This document shows, one piece after another, positions 23,804 to 35,794 of a stretch of 64,000 nt of DNA (its first letter is position 1; each line of letters begins with the position of its first letter). The stretch lies in the NCBI GenBank assembly GCA_005281725.1, contig SSBO01000007.1, positions 3,106,402 through 3,170,401 on the forward strand, written 5' to 3'. Position numbers and translations under genes: made by a program. The notes beneath the pieces were generated by a model. That model had not been told where the DNA came from and did no database searches. It saw only the letters and a program-made list of their open reading frames with translations. This DNA is from Wuchereria bancrofti (Eukaryota > Nematoda > Chromadorea > Rhabditida > Onchocercidae).

Positions 23804-25306
23804 ATGTATTGTTTACAATGGCTGATTCCCGTGCTGCTTATACCTAAACATTGGCTCCATCCAACGTTCATTATTGACCAGGCTCTCTTCATGTGGTTTT
23901 ATGTTGTTGGGTTTTTTATGGAAAGAAGGTTTGTCGTTCCTTCATTCTGTCAGCTTTTTACTAATCTGAACCATAAAACTTAAGGAAATAGCATTAAAGA
24001 TCATAACCGCCGTCAGCGACCAGCAATGTTATTTATTCTTATGTAAATTTCTTTTCTCCAAAATTGCGTAGAGATTCGACGACAACGCTTAATGTTAATT
24101 TAGGATTTTATGTTAATTTAGGGTGGATAAATTAGTAGCCTATTGGTAAAAGGTTAGGTAAATAGGACGAAGTCGAAGCTTCCGACTGATCTAAATTTTG
24201 AATCGTTAATTATCTAAATCATTGTTAGGCGGCATTGTAGAGAAGATCTATGTTGTTCTTGCTAACTATTGCACGACAGAGCTATTGCAGTTAAGCACAG
24301 TTCTGAAATATAATGGTTTCTAAAGTATAATGTGATCTAAATGATGGTAATAGACCGTTAACACTCGCCATAACCTTATGCTGGAAGTTCAACTTTGGCA
24401 AATATTTTACAACTTATCCATTCAGCTATTATGTCGATCTTCATGATACTATGATATAACCGAAGTTTAATCTCACTGAGAAATGGTAGAATAAGTGTGT
24501 TGTACTACAATAAGGAAAGACAATATTTCAGAATGATATATTTTTTTTTAAATTTCTGCCAAATTATGAGAACTCGTTTATAAAGCTTTCCAAACTGGAT
24601 GATCTTGACAACTTCTTGTATAGTTGTAGGAATCAGCTTCAGCAGCTATTTCCTTTCGGTAGAGTCACTTCTTCCTTATCTTCATTTTCAAGACTGTTCG
24701 GTGATTTCTTGAACTACGAGCTGTAGCTATATACCGTATTGATAAGTAGTTCCTGGGCCAAATACGCTGCTGATATTGTGAATTGCTTCCCAGCTTGATC
24801 TTTAATTCATTTAAAGAGTCATTCCAGTTCTTGCTGATTATGTATATCTGTTCCCTAATTCTTAAGTTTCATTTGTTTTCTAAAACATGATTTTGTATTA
24901 TAAATCTCATTCCAGCATTATACATAATGGAATGGAAGCTCATTATCCTGTTTAAAAATACTTCATTGAAATTCGTATCATCTAGAAAAGTGTTGATAAA
25001 GGTCTTACTACCTTCATTTTAGTATTCAAAAGTTGCGGACTGGTAATAATTATTTGATTCTGGACAATATTGGTTAAGAATATCATAATTTACTTAATAT
25101 TCCGTTTTATGCAATAGTGAGCGTTCCGATGAGCTTTAATTTCTCATTTCAGGCCGTGCTATATATGCTCCATAATATTTTTTACTGCTGTTGGATTATT
25201 GTGCTGGAGTGATAGTGATTCTTGCATATTTTGGCCCTCCTGTGATACTGTTTTCAATGGAGAAATGTGCGCATATGTACGCGAGAAAAGGCAATGGCTC
25301 TCGTAA
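23804..25306 (+). CDS. BLCAP: Bladder cancer-associated protein homologue
   Basis: Small two-pass membrane protein, proapoptotic in mammals, molecular activity unknown. Exons 23804-23928 and 25153-25306 give 92 residues (human 87). The N terminus MYCLQWLIPVLLIPK is almost identical to human, followed by a second hydrophobic stretch ending in FFMERRPCYICSIIFF, where human has LLERKPCTICALVF. The Cys-rich C terminus (CWSDSDSC) is less conserved. The intron (1224 bases, phase 2) splits the Arg codon before PCYIC. An in-frame TTG nine bases upstream is not needed; the ATG aligns with the family start. Tyr2, Gln5 and Lys15, the three positions recoded by A-to-I editing in mammals, are present. Confidence 0.95.
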
Positions 25307-27253
25307 AGTAAAAAAATTAATTGGAAAAAAGTCACTTCTTTATCTTGTCCTTTATTTTTGTGACGAGTGCTTTTGCTGTCGATTGAAGCACTTGAATAGT
25401 TTATTCCATGCATTGCAAAATCACGAAGCACAGTTTTCACTATTCTTGTCCATGGAATGATATTCAAATACCTTAGAAAAATCAGGTTCGGTTTTTTACT
25501 TTAAATTACCTGAGAACCACCTTAGAATACCTTAAGATATTAGGTTCGATTATTTTCTAGCTATTAAATATACAAAATAGCAAAGTTTTATTATTTATTG
25601 AGCAGTTCATCGATATCTCTCTTTGCTGGTCAAATGAGCTTCCGGGTGCGAAACGTAAACTTGGTTGTAAATTTAAAAAATCTAATTTTCTATCGACGGT
25701 AGTCCAGAACCCAGAAAACATTTTCTTTGTATTCTTTATTTGCATTATTAAGTTTTTTTTTTGTTTGTGCTTTACGTTGTACATTTCTCTGGTCTTATAT
25801 ACGGATTTATTCACATAAAATTTTCATTTGCAGAAAATAATAGTAATCTTCTTACTGTAAGTATTAACTTTTTTAATTCTCAAGCTATGTTTGGCAGACA
25901 ATTTTAATTCAGCAAATTTTCCCAAGAATCATTATGAACCAAGTTTTTCTACTGTTATCTGGTTTATTTCTAATCATCAGTAGCACAATCTGTTATATTT
26001 AAAAGTTCTTCACTACCATCATTATACACATGAAATCACAATTGTGAAAATAAATTTCTATGATTGCTTGTCCTGCTTGTATAACTCTGCCGAAGATTTT
26101 TTAAAGTTTCTGAAGGACACTGAATAAGCCGATACACCATATCACAATTCGTTTCATATTAAAATCACCAAAAAAAAAAAAAAAAAAAATATTGGACAGT
26201 GAAACTGTACGTTTGCGGTAAATATTATAGTCTATCTGTGAAGACAACAGTGCGCTTCTACCGAAAATTTATTGCTTTTTAATTCGAAATGACAATTTGG
26301 TGCTGAACACTAATGACAAAGAAGGAAAAAAACAGATGAGCAATGAAGTGGAGACGGAGAACTTGGGGTTTCTCAACAGTAGCTCATAGAAGCTAAAAGC
26401 AACTGGTGAAAAGTATTTTTAAAACTGCCAGTTATACAAGGAACTGCAAATACTGCAGAATCAATCAAAATGAATAGATCACATACATGAACAGATAACA
26501 ATTTCTGATACATTTAAATTCCAAAAATGATCGATACATAAGAATCTAAAAAATGAACCACATTGAGTCTTTCCTTCAACTACTTCGTAAAATATGTAAA
26601 ATTTAGTTTTACTGTTCTGCAAAGAATTTCTTTACCAAGATAACACACCAATTGTGATAAAAACATCTAATGATTGGTTACAAATTGCCTCTATTGTAGC
26701 TTTCTATATGACATTTTTGAAACAGTTTTCCCGCGAGCAACTTTTTTATTGCTCATTTTTTTCCACATCCATTGACAAAAGACAAAGGATGCAGCAAAAT
26801 TTTCACATTTGACATAAGGTAAAATATTGTTCCTCATATGACACAAAGCAAGAGAAGGTAGTACATTTGAAAACTTTGAATTATTCCTGTTTCCTGAAAT
26901 ATTCACTTTAAAATGGGACGTAAAATAAAAAATCAAGATATGTGAGAAGTCAAAACTTAAGTGCAAGGGATAAAGCGAATCGACAGTGTATCTAATCTAA
27001 TCCTAACAAGATGGTGGAAATGCAATAAATTGTCAAGACAACGAAAAGGTAAAGCAGCGAAGGAAGGAAAAGAAGAAAAAGAAGTTCGCCTCGCCATAAT
27101 AAATTCGTAAAATGTAGAATTTATTCAGAATTTAAGAAAATTTAAGAATAAGATGCTCAAAGCTTTATGGCTAACTTAAACAAAAGCTATAAATGATACG
27201 TATTTTACATAAACACTGATGATGATATTTGGGATATGGTATGTTCGGTCAGA
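25307..27253. other. Convergent intergenic region
   Basis: Nearly 2 kb between BLCAP (plus) and the dynein light chain (minus). An A run at about 26170-26190 is the main feature. A 91-codon minus-strand ORF at 26691-26966 has no recognisable motif and no splice context, so I do not call it a gene. Confidence 0.45.
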
Positions 27254-28529
27254 TCATATGGCGACAGCAAAAACGTTAACAATTGTCACGACTGCTTTGT
27301 TTTCCCATCGAACTGTAAATGACACTGAAAACAAAACAGTAAATAGCTTTAAGCAACAGAAAATGAAGCCACCATAATGATATGATAACATTATGAAAAT
27401 TGTAAACATGATTATGAACATTCCATATTTCACCATGAATAATTCTTGCGATACAAAAAACTGATTAAGAGATAAAAAACGAAAACAATTCGGAAACTGT
27501 TTACGGTCTGTTGCTTTGTCCCAATAGCAAGTGCTTGACACGCTGAGACCTGCACCGGTATTTGTCTGCATGATCACACAGGTTACTGAAATAAAATTTA
27601 AAAAATTCATATGTCAGAGCGAAATTTAATGACGAAATTTCAAAAAATTTCTTTTCATCTCAACTTGCATTAAATATCATCGGTACATTACTAGCGACAA
27701 TTAAGCTGTGCATTAAAATAATAAAGAAAAAAACAAAAATATAGATGCAATAAACAAGATGATAAATTTTCCAAAAACCTCGTTATCCTAAAAATCAACT
27801 TTTTCTTTTTAAGGTGGCAGCGAAGAAATTTAAAGGAGAAAATCGGTAGCAGTTAAATGGTGAAAGTATTCACCAATGTATTTGTAGGGCTTATTGAGCT
27901 TTACCAGATTAGTGGTAATTGTTTCTACAGCTTGCTGACTCCACTGATTTGTTGTAACATGCCAATATGGGCTGTTACCAATTATATTATCCAAAGCCTA
28001 GAAAAATATTCTTGCACTTTATTAATAAGGAATATTACGATGAATCGGATCATGTTTTAGTAATTTACGATCAACTATCTGCATTTGAAAAGATTTTAAG
28101 AGGAAAACTAAAAAAACGGATAGAATTAGCCAAGCTACATTAAACGGCTGACTATAACACTTTACCCTGAAAATGCACTTCCTCTAAAAATTAAAAAAAA
28201 AAAACCCCAGTAAACTTCCTCAAAATGTTGCAGATTAGAACAGAATAATACAGGATTACCAGCAACAAGCGAAATATTGTTGAATAAACCAACCTCTTTG
28301 CTAATAGTCTGGACTTCCTGACTGAGAGGCACTAAGTGAGAAGCAGAATTCTAAAATTCATAAATGACTAAATTCCTTCACCAACGAAAAAATAGGAAAT
28401 AATCCAGAATCCTACCCCGGAATTAAATCTTCAGCATTAATAGGTTTATTTTAGAAAACAGAAAATGAAACATCTTAATACTCAAGGAAAATAAATACAA
28501 CGAACCTCAACAGGATGCGTGTCGCTCAT
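27254..28529 (-). CDS. dylt-1: Dynein light chain, Tctex type
   Basis: Light chain of cytoplasmic dynein (DYNLT1/Tctex1), a dimer bound to the dynein intermediate chain and to cargo. Minus-strand exons 28506-28529, 28294-28350, 27874-27997, 27505-27585 and 27254-27324 give 118 residues (human DYNLT1 113), all phases consistent. Matching blocks: LSQEVQTISKEALDNIIG; a second helix with NQWSQQAVETITTNLVKL; the strand IVTCVIMQTNTGAG; STCYWDKATD; and the C-terminal FTVRWENKAVVTIVNVFAVA. The first coding exon is only eight codons (MSDTHPVE), so the start is less certain than the rest. Next gene upstream on the same strand is the inositol monophosphatase, 706 bases away, too far to claim an operon. 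Confidence 0.95.
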
Positions 28530-29235
28530 CACTATCCAGGAGTTTATTATCTTATAAAATACCGAAATGATGAAACACGTTTAGATTGTTTCTCCTAAAC
28601 AGCACTTTCATCCTGCATGGTATACAGTAATTTTCCTAAAAGCTAACTCCGCCCTCATGAAACGCATAGCGCCCCCTAAATTTTCTTCGCCTTTCATGCT
28701 TCTTCGAAAATATAAGCTAATCCATGAAAGTATGTGAGAAAATTTCCTTTTTCTTTGTACGTTTTAGCGAAGGAAAATAAAGATGGTGTCATCACCAAAG
28801 AGGAGTACAAGGAGTAATTACACTGTTTACTACTTTATTTGATGGATTAACATAGTTGCAAGTACTATGACACTTCTGAGCAACTGAACATGAACATACC
28901 ATAATACAATATTTCTAGTTAAAATTTTTGATTAGTTCCTTCTAATGATCGTTGAATGATTACAAATACTTATTAATGACAAATCATTTCTAAAAAAAAA
29001 ATCAGACTTATCTGCAGTGGTGATGAACCTAAATTTTTTCGAATAGAAATACAAAATGAAACAACTCGGATAGTTCCAAAAAGAAAAAAAAGTTTGATAA
29101 ACAAATATTTTTTTCAGCATAATATTATGAGGAACAAAATTCAACTGGACTAAAAATTTTTGGAAAAATTAATGAAAATAATGGGATAATTCCACCTTAT
29201 TGGAAAAAACAGATTCATAAAAAAAGAGATGGAAT
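28530..29235. other. Spacer between dynein light chain and inositol monophosphatase
   Basis: About 700 bases of AT-rich sequence holding the 3' end of the monophosphatase and the upstream region of the dynein light chain, both on the minus strand. No gene is seen. Confidence 0.5.
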
Positions 29236-31368
29236 TCATCCTTCTTTGTCATATTCAACATGAGTGAGAGTTGATTCTATTGCTCTAGCCAATTCAGGAG
29301 TTGACGTACAAAGAATTCGACGACTCATAATGTCAAATTCAGCTCCTACAATATTTGACTGCTTTAATTATTTAACAAATCAAATAGAAATCAAACCACA
29401 TGATTAGTTATTCAACAGTGAAGATGTTAAAGAAAATATCAAAATTTTCACAATATCACAATCTGAGTGTTTTCAAACTTTTTAGAAAAATGAAACAATT
29501 TTTATGTTAGAATCTTGAAAAAAATAGCGAATATCCATAAAATCATCAAGCTATTTCGAGTCTAGTAACATCAATTTTGAGAAAAATGATATCTAAAAAA
29601 AACATTTACCTGTTGGATCTAGTAATACACCACCTGCTTCTTTAACAATAATTCCAGCGGCAGCAACGTCCCATGCATGGAGACCATATTCAACATATGC
29701 ATCCAGTCCACCTTGAGCCACATAAATCATATTCATAGCTGCAGAACCAAATGAACGATGTCTAAATCAGGATGATATTTCAAAAGACAACTCAAAAGAA
29801 AAGAGTCATGTTATTTTTTAAATTTTGTATTAAGACCAAAACAGCGGCTGCAAGACCTAAATCACTATTACAAATGGAATGATGATTAAATAACAGAAGG
29901 TTCCTTATATGAAGTTTAGGTATTATGACTTTCACAAAAGAAACAAAAAGACTGACCTAAACAAAATAATACAGAAAGCAATACTGTCCTTTGCTCTCCA
30001 GATATGGAAATTAACTATGAATACTACCTTTCTCGAAAGTTTACAGCATAGCTTCTTGCAACTGTATTCAGAAAATTTTACACTAGGAGTAAAACATGAA
30101 AAAAAGAAAACATTTTAACGTGTTTTATCAAAGACGAACAGAAATATAAAATGTGAAAGTTACCCTCGTATGCCTGCAAGACATTGCCGCCCATGGTTAT
30201 CTGATGTTATTTTTAACCACTTTTCGCCGAATTCAACCAAATTATGAATTCCATGAGACTGACCAAGTAGACATCGACTTATTTCTGTGGATATCGCAAT
30301 TTATAACCAAAAAGGCAGATCAACACTGTATCCACTTTTTCAAAAACTCAGCCTGGTAGCAGAATTTAGCAAAAAACTTTCTACTGTAAAGCCAAGTAAT
30401 ACTACCTTTGGTAGCAGAAACATGAATTGGAAACCCATTTCGAAAAGCTCCTCGTCCTGACTGTGCTGTATAAAGCTCTTTAGTAATTGGATTATAAACA
30501 ATACCGGCGCGTAACTGCTTGTTGATAGCCAGTCCTACACATATGGCGATAATTGGAATTCTGCAACTTGAAAGTTATTAAAATTCATATCATGAATTAG
30601 ATTCTTTACTCCAGTAGACTTTTAAAATTCAAAATGTAGCAAAAGATATGCTTAATCGGATGCGAAATTGAAAATTAGCTCATTAGAATCCCGATAATGC
30701 ATGTTACCTATGAACGAAGTTTGTGGTGCCATCAATTGGATCAATAATCCAGGTAGGTGCATCAGTGTAATCAATTTTTGCACCACCTGCCACAGACTCT
30801 TCACCAATAAACCTATGAACATGTATATATATATATATATATTTATATAGTTACCTAAACGTCAATCTTGAATTTCACTTATTGTTGTAAGAGATATCTG
30901 GAATTCGTCACAGCATTAAAATATTAATTTTTCTGATTATGCAAGATCCAGCAATATACGTGCCAAAAAGTTTCAAGCAAATTATGAAAATACAGCAAAA
31001 ATGGGGAGAAATTCCAAAAGTAGACGAGAGATTCCTCTGCATTTCAGTAACATTCAGAAAAACCTTAGAAGACTAACAAAAACTAACTTATGGTCAGGAA
31101 ATTCTTTCGAAAGGTTTTCGATCAACATTTTCTCAACCGCTTGATCTGTTTCTGTTACCAAATCGGTGTCTGACAATTTTGTATGTACTTCTGAACAAGG
31201 CTGTTCGAATGCAGTTCGTACAAGCTGCAGAAATTGAAATGGAAATATACATATGACTGAAACATTTCTTTAACAACATCAAAAACTTACTGTCCCTGCT
31301 TTATTAACAAGTTTCAAGGCGAAAGTGAAAAATCTGTCCTCATCAGGATGAAGTAGCTCGCGACTCAT
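29236..31368 (-). CDS. ttx-7: Inositol monophosphatase
   Basis: Mg2+-dependent, lithium-sensitive enzyme releasing free myo-inositol from inositol monophosphates; the nematode gene ttx-7 acts in synaptic localisation in neurons. Minus-strand exons 31291-31368, 31088-31224, 30708-30812, 30406-30560, 30164-30284, 29610-29761 and 29236-29345 give 285 residues. Metal-site motifs are intact: [16 protein letters not shown], motif [16 protein letters not shown], and motif [28 protein letters not shown] and [15 protein letters not shown] are particularly like the nematode protein. The last intron uses the acceptor ATTGTAG at 29346-29352 to give [13 protein letters not shown]; the nearer-looking GCAG further upstream breaks the frame. 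Start [15 protein letters not shown] short TA microsatellite (about 30822-30841) lies in an intron. Confidence 0.96.
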
Positions 31369-32963
31369 GTTCTTTCACTGAAAACGTAATCCAATAGTAT
31401 CGGTGATTCGGTGACTACAAGATGAAGCAAGATAATTAATTACCCTTGCAAAAAAAAGACAAAAAGTGGTAGCGTTACCATAAACTACTGCCTCTTATGA
31501 CTGTGCTGCTAAAGAATGGGAGAGAAAAACAGCCACAAGCTCCACACTAATTCATTTAGACTTCTGCTAACTGAAAAAGAAAATCGATCAATGAGTGTAT
31601 TATAAAGCTTCACGAAAAATAATGTTAATGCATTCGAAAAAGAGGAAAATAATAAGGTAAATAAGTATTAGAGGCTTCGAATAGCAAACGGCCATGACAT
31701 TAGTCTTTTGAAGTTATACTATAATGATGTCATCACTCAAAACGTATTACGATCTAACAACTTCAGATTATTCATGTAAGAATGCAAAAATTTTGTAGTG
31801 TTTAACAAGATCAAAAGAAAAATTGAACATGTTGGATAACAGGTGATTTAGCACCACAATTTTCGTAAAAAAACTATTCTAAAGTGTTTACAACGAATGC
31901 CATAACATAACGCTCCCCTCTCTAATCACTCATCCTACACTATTGTTTGCTCGAGAAGGCTTCTTGTCAACTTCTGCATAATTCTTTCATCATATTGATG
32001 AATTACTTACCCTTTAAAACAAATCATCTAAAAAATGATATTTATTGCATTACCTGATGAAGCATTTGCTTCACAATTATACCACCTCACCGTTAACTCT
32101 TACAGATACTGTACGGCACATTAATTGTGAAATTAAAAGTTTATAATAGACGAGATCCTATTCTGACAAAAAAAAGACACCTCTGTGACATGTCACGTAA
32201 TAAGCCTCGTGTTACACAACCTCGTATTACGCAAATTACGCGTTATACAACAACCCACCCCAGCAAACACTAAAACCAGCACGTCCACTCATTTCCCGCC
32301 CACAATAGATAAATCTATGCGTCTCCATCATCCTATATTGTGCTGTTACGAGAGTAATTTGCTGCACGTGATGCAGCTCTCTTGCAAGAGTAAGTCTCTT
32401 GTGAGCGTTGGATGCTCGGGAACGTGTTGGGATTGCTAATGTGCCCGGGTTGCTTGCAGTGGGCAGACATTTCATTTACTGTTTACTGTTATTAGTCATC
32501 GGGGATGAGGAAATGACTTTTTCTAATGAACAGTCCCATCTGCTATGATGAAAAAGTCTCTCTCAGCTTAAATGCTACTTTCACTTTATCAGCGTTCAAG
32601 CATTTGTTGTTTCATCGTACCTATGAATTTACATCTTGGTCTTCTCTGATCTTTGGATTAACATCACACTATAAAATTTCATCTATGAGATTCCATCTGT
32701 AGTTCGTAAAGTCTATGAATTATAAAGTTTCGAATTTGTAAAGTCTAAATTGCTTTACTTTTAAGTATAAACAAGATTGTAGATAAAAATGGGAACAGGA
32801 ATATAGTTCTGCAAGCAGTTATAGGTAGAGACTCTGCCCTAGCAACAAATGACAGGCGATGTTGTTTTCAGAGTTGTCACTGTTTAACGATAATAAACAA
32901 GTTATCAACTGAATCCTGAACGCTTCACGTGGGCATTGCAGAAAGTTTGGATTTGTTTCAAGT
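31369..32963. promoter_or_regulatory. Divergent upstream region shared by ttx-7 and eIF2 gamma
   Basis: About 1.6 kb between two divergently transcribed genes. The part 32185-32460 is more GC-rich and dense in dyads. GTGACATGTCAC at 32185-32196 is a perfect palindrome. A 15-base imperfect tandem repeat, CCTCGTGTTACACAA then CCTCGTATTACGCAA, lies at 32205-32234. An E-box CACGTG at 32365-32370 lies within arms GCTGCA and TGCAGC. CTCTTGCAAGAG at 32379-32390 is a second perfect palindrome. The small ORFs here on both strands are by-products of this composition. Regulatory function is inference. Confidence 0.45.
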
Positions 32964-35794
32964 ATGGATAATCAAACAGGTTTGTTTCTACCATTCAAAA
33001 TACTCGAAATTTCGCTCTTCCAAATTAACTATCACATACATTTTTCAGAAGAGGGTGGAGATAAGGAACCTAAAAAACGTGTTGAACAGAAAGAATGGCT
33101 GGCTGAGCAGGATTTGAGCAAATTGGATCCGGAAATGCTCACACCACTGACAGAAGAAGTAGCTTTACCATTGGTGTTTCTCGATCTCTTGAAGATTTAT
33201 CTGTTAAAGACTTGCGGAAAAAACAAAATTTTTTCTATTTTCAGGTGATCAGTCGACAAGCAACAATCAACATTGGGACGATAGGACATGTGGCGCATGG
33301 TAAATCTACTTTAGTAAAAGCGATTTCTGGTGTGCATACAGTTAAATTTAAAAATGAGCTGGAACGAAATATTACTATCAAGTTAGGATATGCCAATGCA
33401 AAGATTTATCGTTGCACAAATGAATCTTGCCCGAGGCCAAACTGCTACAGGTGTTTTATTCATTTGATTAGGATATATCTAGTTTATATTTGCGTGTATT
33501 TTTTCATTGGTAATTTTTGTTTTGTTCAGATCTCAAAATTTCGTGTCAGTACATAAAGGGATAACGAATTAATCGGGGGGTGATTTGCCTTGCATTTCAC
33601 TGCAGTTACATTTAGTCAAAAATGCAACTATCTAAATATGTTATTTAGGATATGCCAATGATTACGCAGGCATCAACCTGATTAACGAAGCTGAAAAACC
33701 TCACACTGGCTATCTTCAGTGACTATAATTTCATAATTCGAATGAAGGCTTAGTCATTATTTCATTTTTAATTTTTTGTATAATTTTAGGTCAGCAGGTT
33801 CAAGCACTCCTGATTTATTTCCATGTGAAAGACCCGGTTGTGGAGGTGAATTTAAGTGCGTTCGGCATGTGTCATTCGTTGATTGTCCTGGCCATGATAT
33901 TCTTATGGCAACCATGTTGAATGGAGCAGCTGTTATGGATGCTGCCCTACTGTTAATTGCAGGGAACGAATCCTGTCCGCAACCTCAAACTTCGGAACAT
34001 TTGGCTGCGGTGGAAATTATGCAGCTTAATCATTTGTTGATTTTACAAAATAAAATAGATATCATTAAGGTGCATGTTGTTTTCTTGGCAAAAAATTCCG
34101 AAAATTAAAGTCTACTTTCCCATTCTTTATTTCCCTAGAACTTTACTTTTTTTTAAAGGAAAGTCAGGCAAGAGAACAGTATGAGCATATACGCAGTTTT
34201 GTGCAGGGTACTGTAGCGGACGGTGCACCAATTATTCCAATATCAGCTCAACTAAAGTATAATGTTGACGTATGTATTTCACTTCATAATTTATTTTCCA
34301 ATTTCGTTTGAATTATTTGAATTTTTTGTTTGGACTTCTGGAAATCCTTTTTAAAGGGGTGAATTACTGCGAATTTCTTTGTGATATTAAGGTTGTTTGT
34401 GAGTATATTTGCAAAAAAGTGCCTGTACCTCTGCGAGATTTCTCATCTGCTGCTCGACTGATTGTCATTCGTTCCTTTGATGTGAATAAACCGGGTTCTG
34501 AAGTTGAAAATCTGAAAGGTGGTGTAGCTGGTGGATCAATTTTACGAGGTGTTTTATTTTTTACCTTGATTTATTTTTAAGCTTGAATTAGAGTTCGAAA
34601 TTGAGTATGAGAAATTTACTGTAGTTAGTAATTTGCTTTTCGAACGTTACTTTATTGTGCAAAAGTACTATTTACACATCGATTGCTATCTAATTTCAAA
34701 CCTTTGTGCTTTGTGCATCGCCCTCATTTGTTAATAGTGCTTTGCCAAAGTTTAGGTGATCGAATTTGCTTATAATAATGCAAGCTGGCATACAGTATTG
34801 CTACTAAGCTTGCTTAGTATTAAGTCGTTTTGAATACAAAGAAATCAGTTTTAATAACTTATTTTCAGGAATCCTACGTATCGGACAAGAAATTGAGGTA
34901 AGGCCAGGTATTGTTTCAAAATCAACTGATGGGAAGGTGCAGTGTCGGCCTATATTTTCACGTATCGTATCATTATTTGCTGAACAGAATCAGTTGCAGT
35001 ATGCTGTACCTGGTGGTATGTTCCCATCAAACTGTTAAAATTTTTGGGATTGATTGAAAGCGCTGAACATCTAAAGTCTCCCAGTACTTAGTACTACTAT
35101 TCTTCTGTAAATTTTTTTCGGAAATGATAAGAATATCAAAAATCTACAAAATAATACTCTCCGAGACATTTTTTAAAAATTTTGACTCAGGTTTTATCAG
35201 GCAAAATTTTGAATTTTAAATAGAGAAATTCGTAGATGCAGATTTATGGCACAGGTTTCTAATCAGCCGTATTTTCAGGTTTGATTGGCGTTGGAACCAA
35301 AATTGATCCAACATTGTGCCGCGGTGACCGTTTGGTGGGTCACATTTTGGGTGCTGTGGGAACATTACCGGATATATTCACAGAAATAGAAATCGCTTAT
35401 TTCCTATTGCGGAGGTTGCTTGGTGTACGTACCGAAGGTGGCAAAAAAGCTGCAAAGGTACAGAAACTGAGTAGGGGCGAAGTGCTGATGGTTAATATTG
35501 GGTCATTATCAACAGGTGGTCGCGTCATTGCTGTAAAAGGTTGTTACGATTACTTTTGTTTGTCTCTTGACCTGTGTTATTCTGATAATGCCTCCTAATT
35601 CGAGCAGCTTTTGAATTCGATTTGGAATTCTTTCAGGTGATGCGGCAAAAATCGCTTTGACCGATCCAATTTGCACTGAAGTGAATGAAAAAATAGCACT
35701 TTCACGGCGTATTGAAAAGCACTGGCGTTTGATTGGCTGGGGAACGATACGGCGTGGAACCACCATCAAGCCAACATTGCCAAATTCAAATTAA
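32964..35794 (+). CDS. Translation initiation factor eIF2 subunit gamma
   Basis: GTPase subunit of eIF2, which carries initiator Met-tRNA to the 40S ribosome. Exons 32964-32979, 33049-33158, 33245-33450, 33790-34069, 34159-34269, 34392-34548, 34869-35015, 35279-35539 and 35637-35794 give 481 residues, close to the usual 470. Motifs: G1 GHVAHGKST; switch I region [16 protein letters not shown]; a zinc knuckle from [11 protein letters not shown] and CERPGCGG; G3 VDCPGHD; G4 QNKID; then domain [13 protein letters not shown] and domain [11 protein letters not shown] with C-terminal [12 protein letters not shown]. All phases are consistent. The long third intron (33451-33789) contains a 16-base copy of an exon segment (see findings). 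Confidence 0.97.

Noticed and set aside
26691..26966. 91-codon minus-strand ORF
   Set aside because: No motif, no splice context and strongly AT-driven composition; probably chance.
32185..32475. Small ORFs on both strands in the eIF2 gamma upstream region
   Set aside because: They arise from a GC-richer, palindrome-rich promoter-like segment and share no family features.
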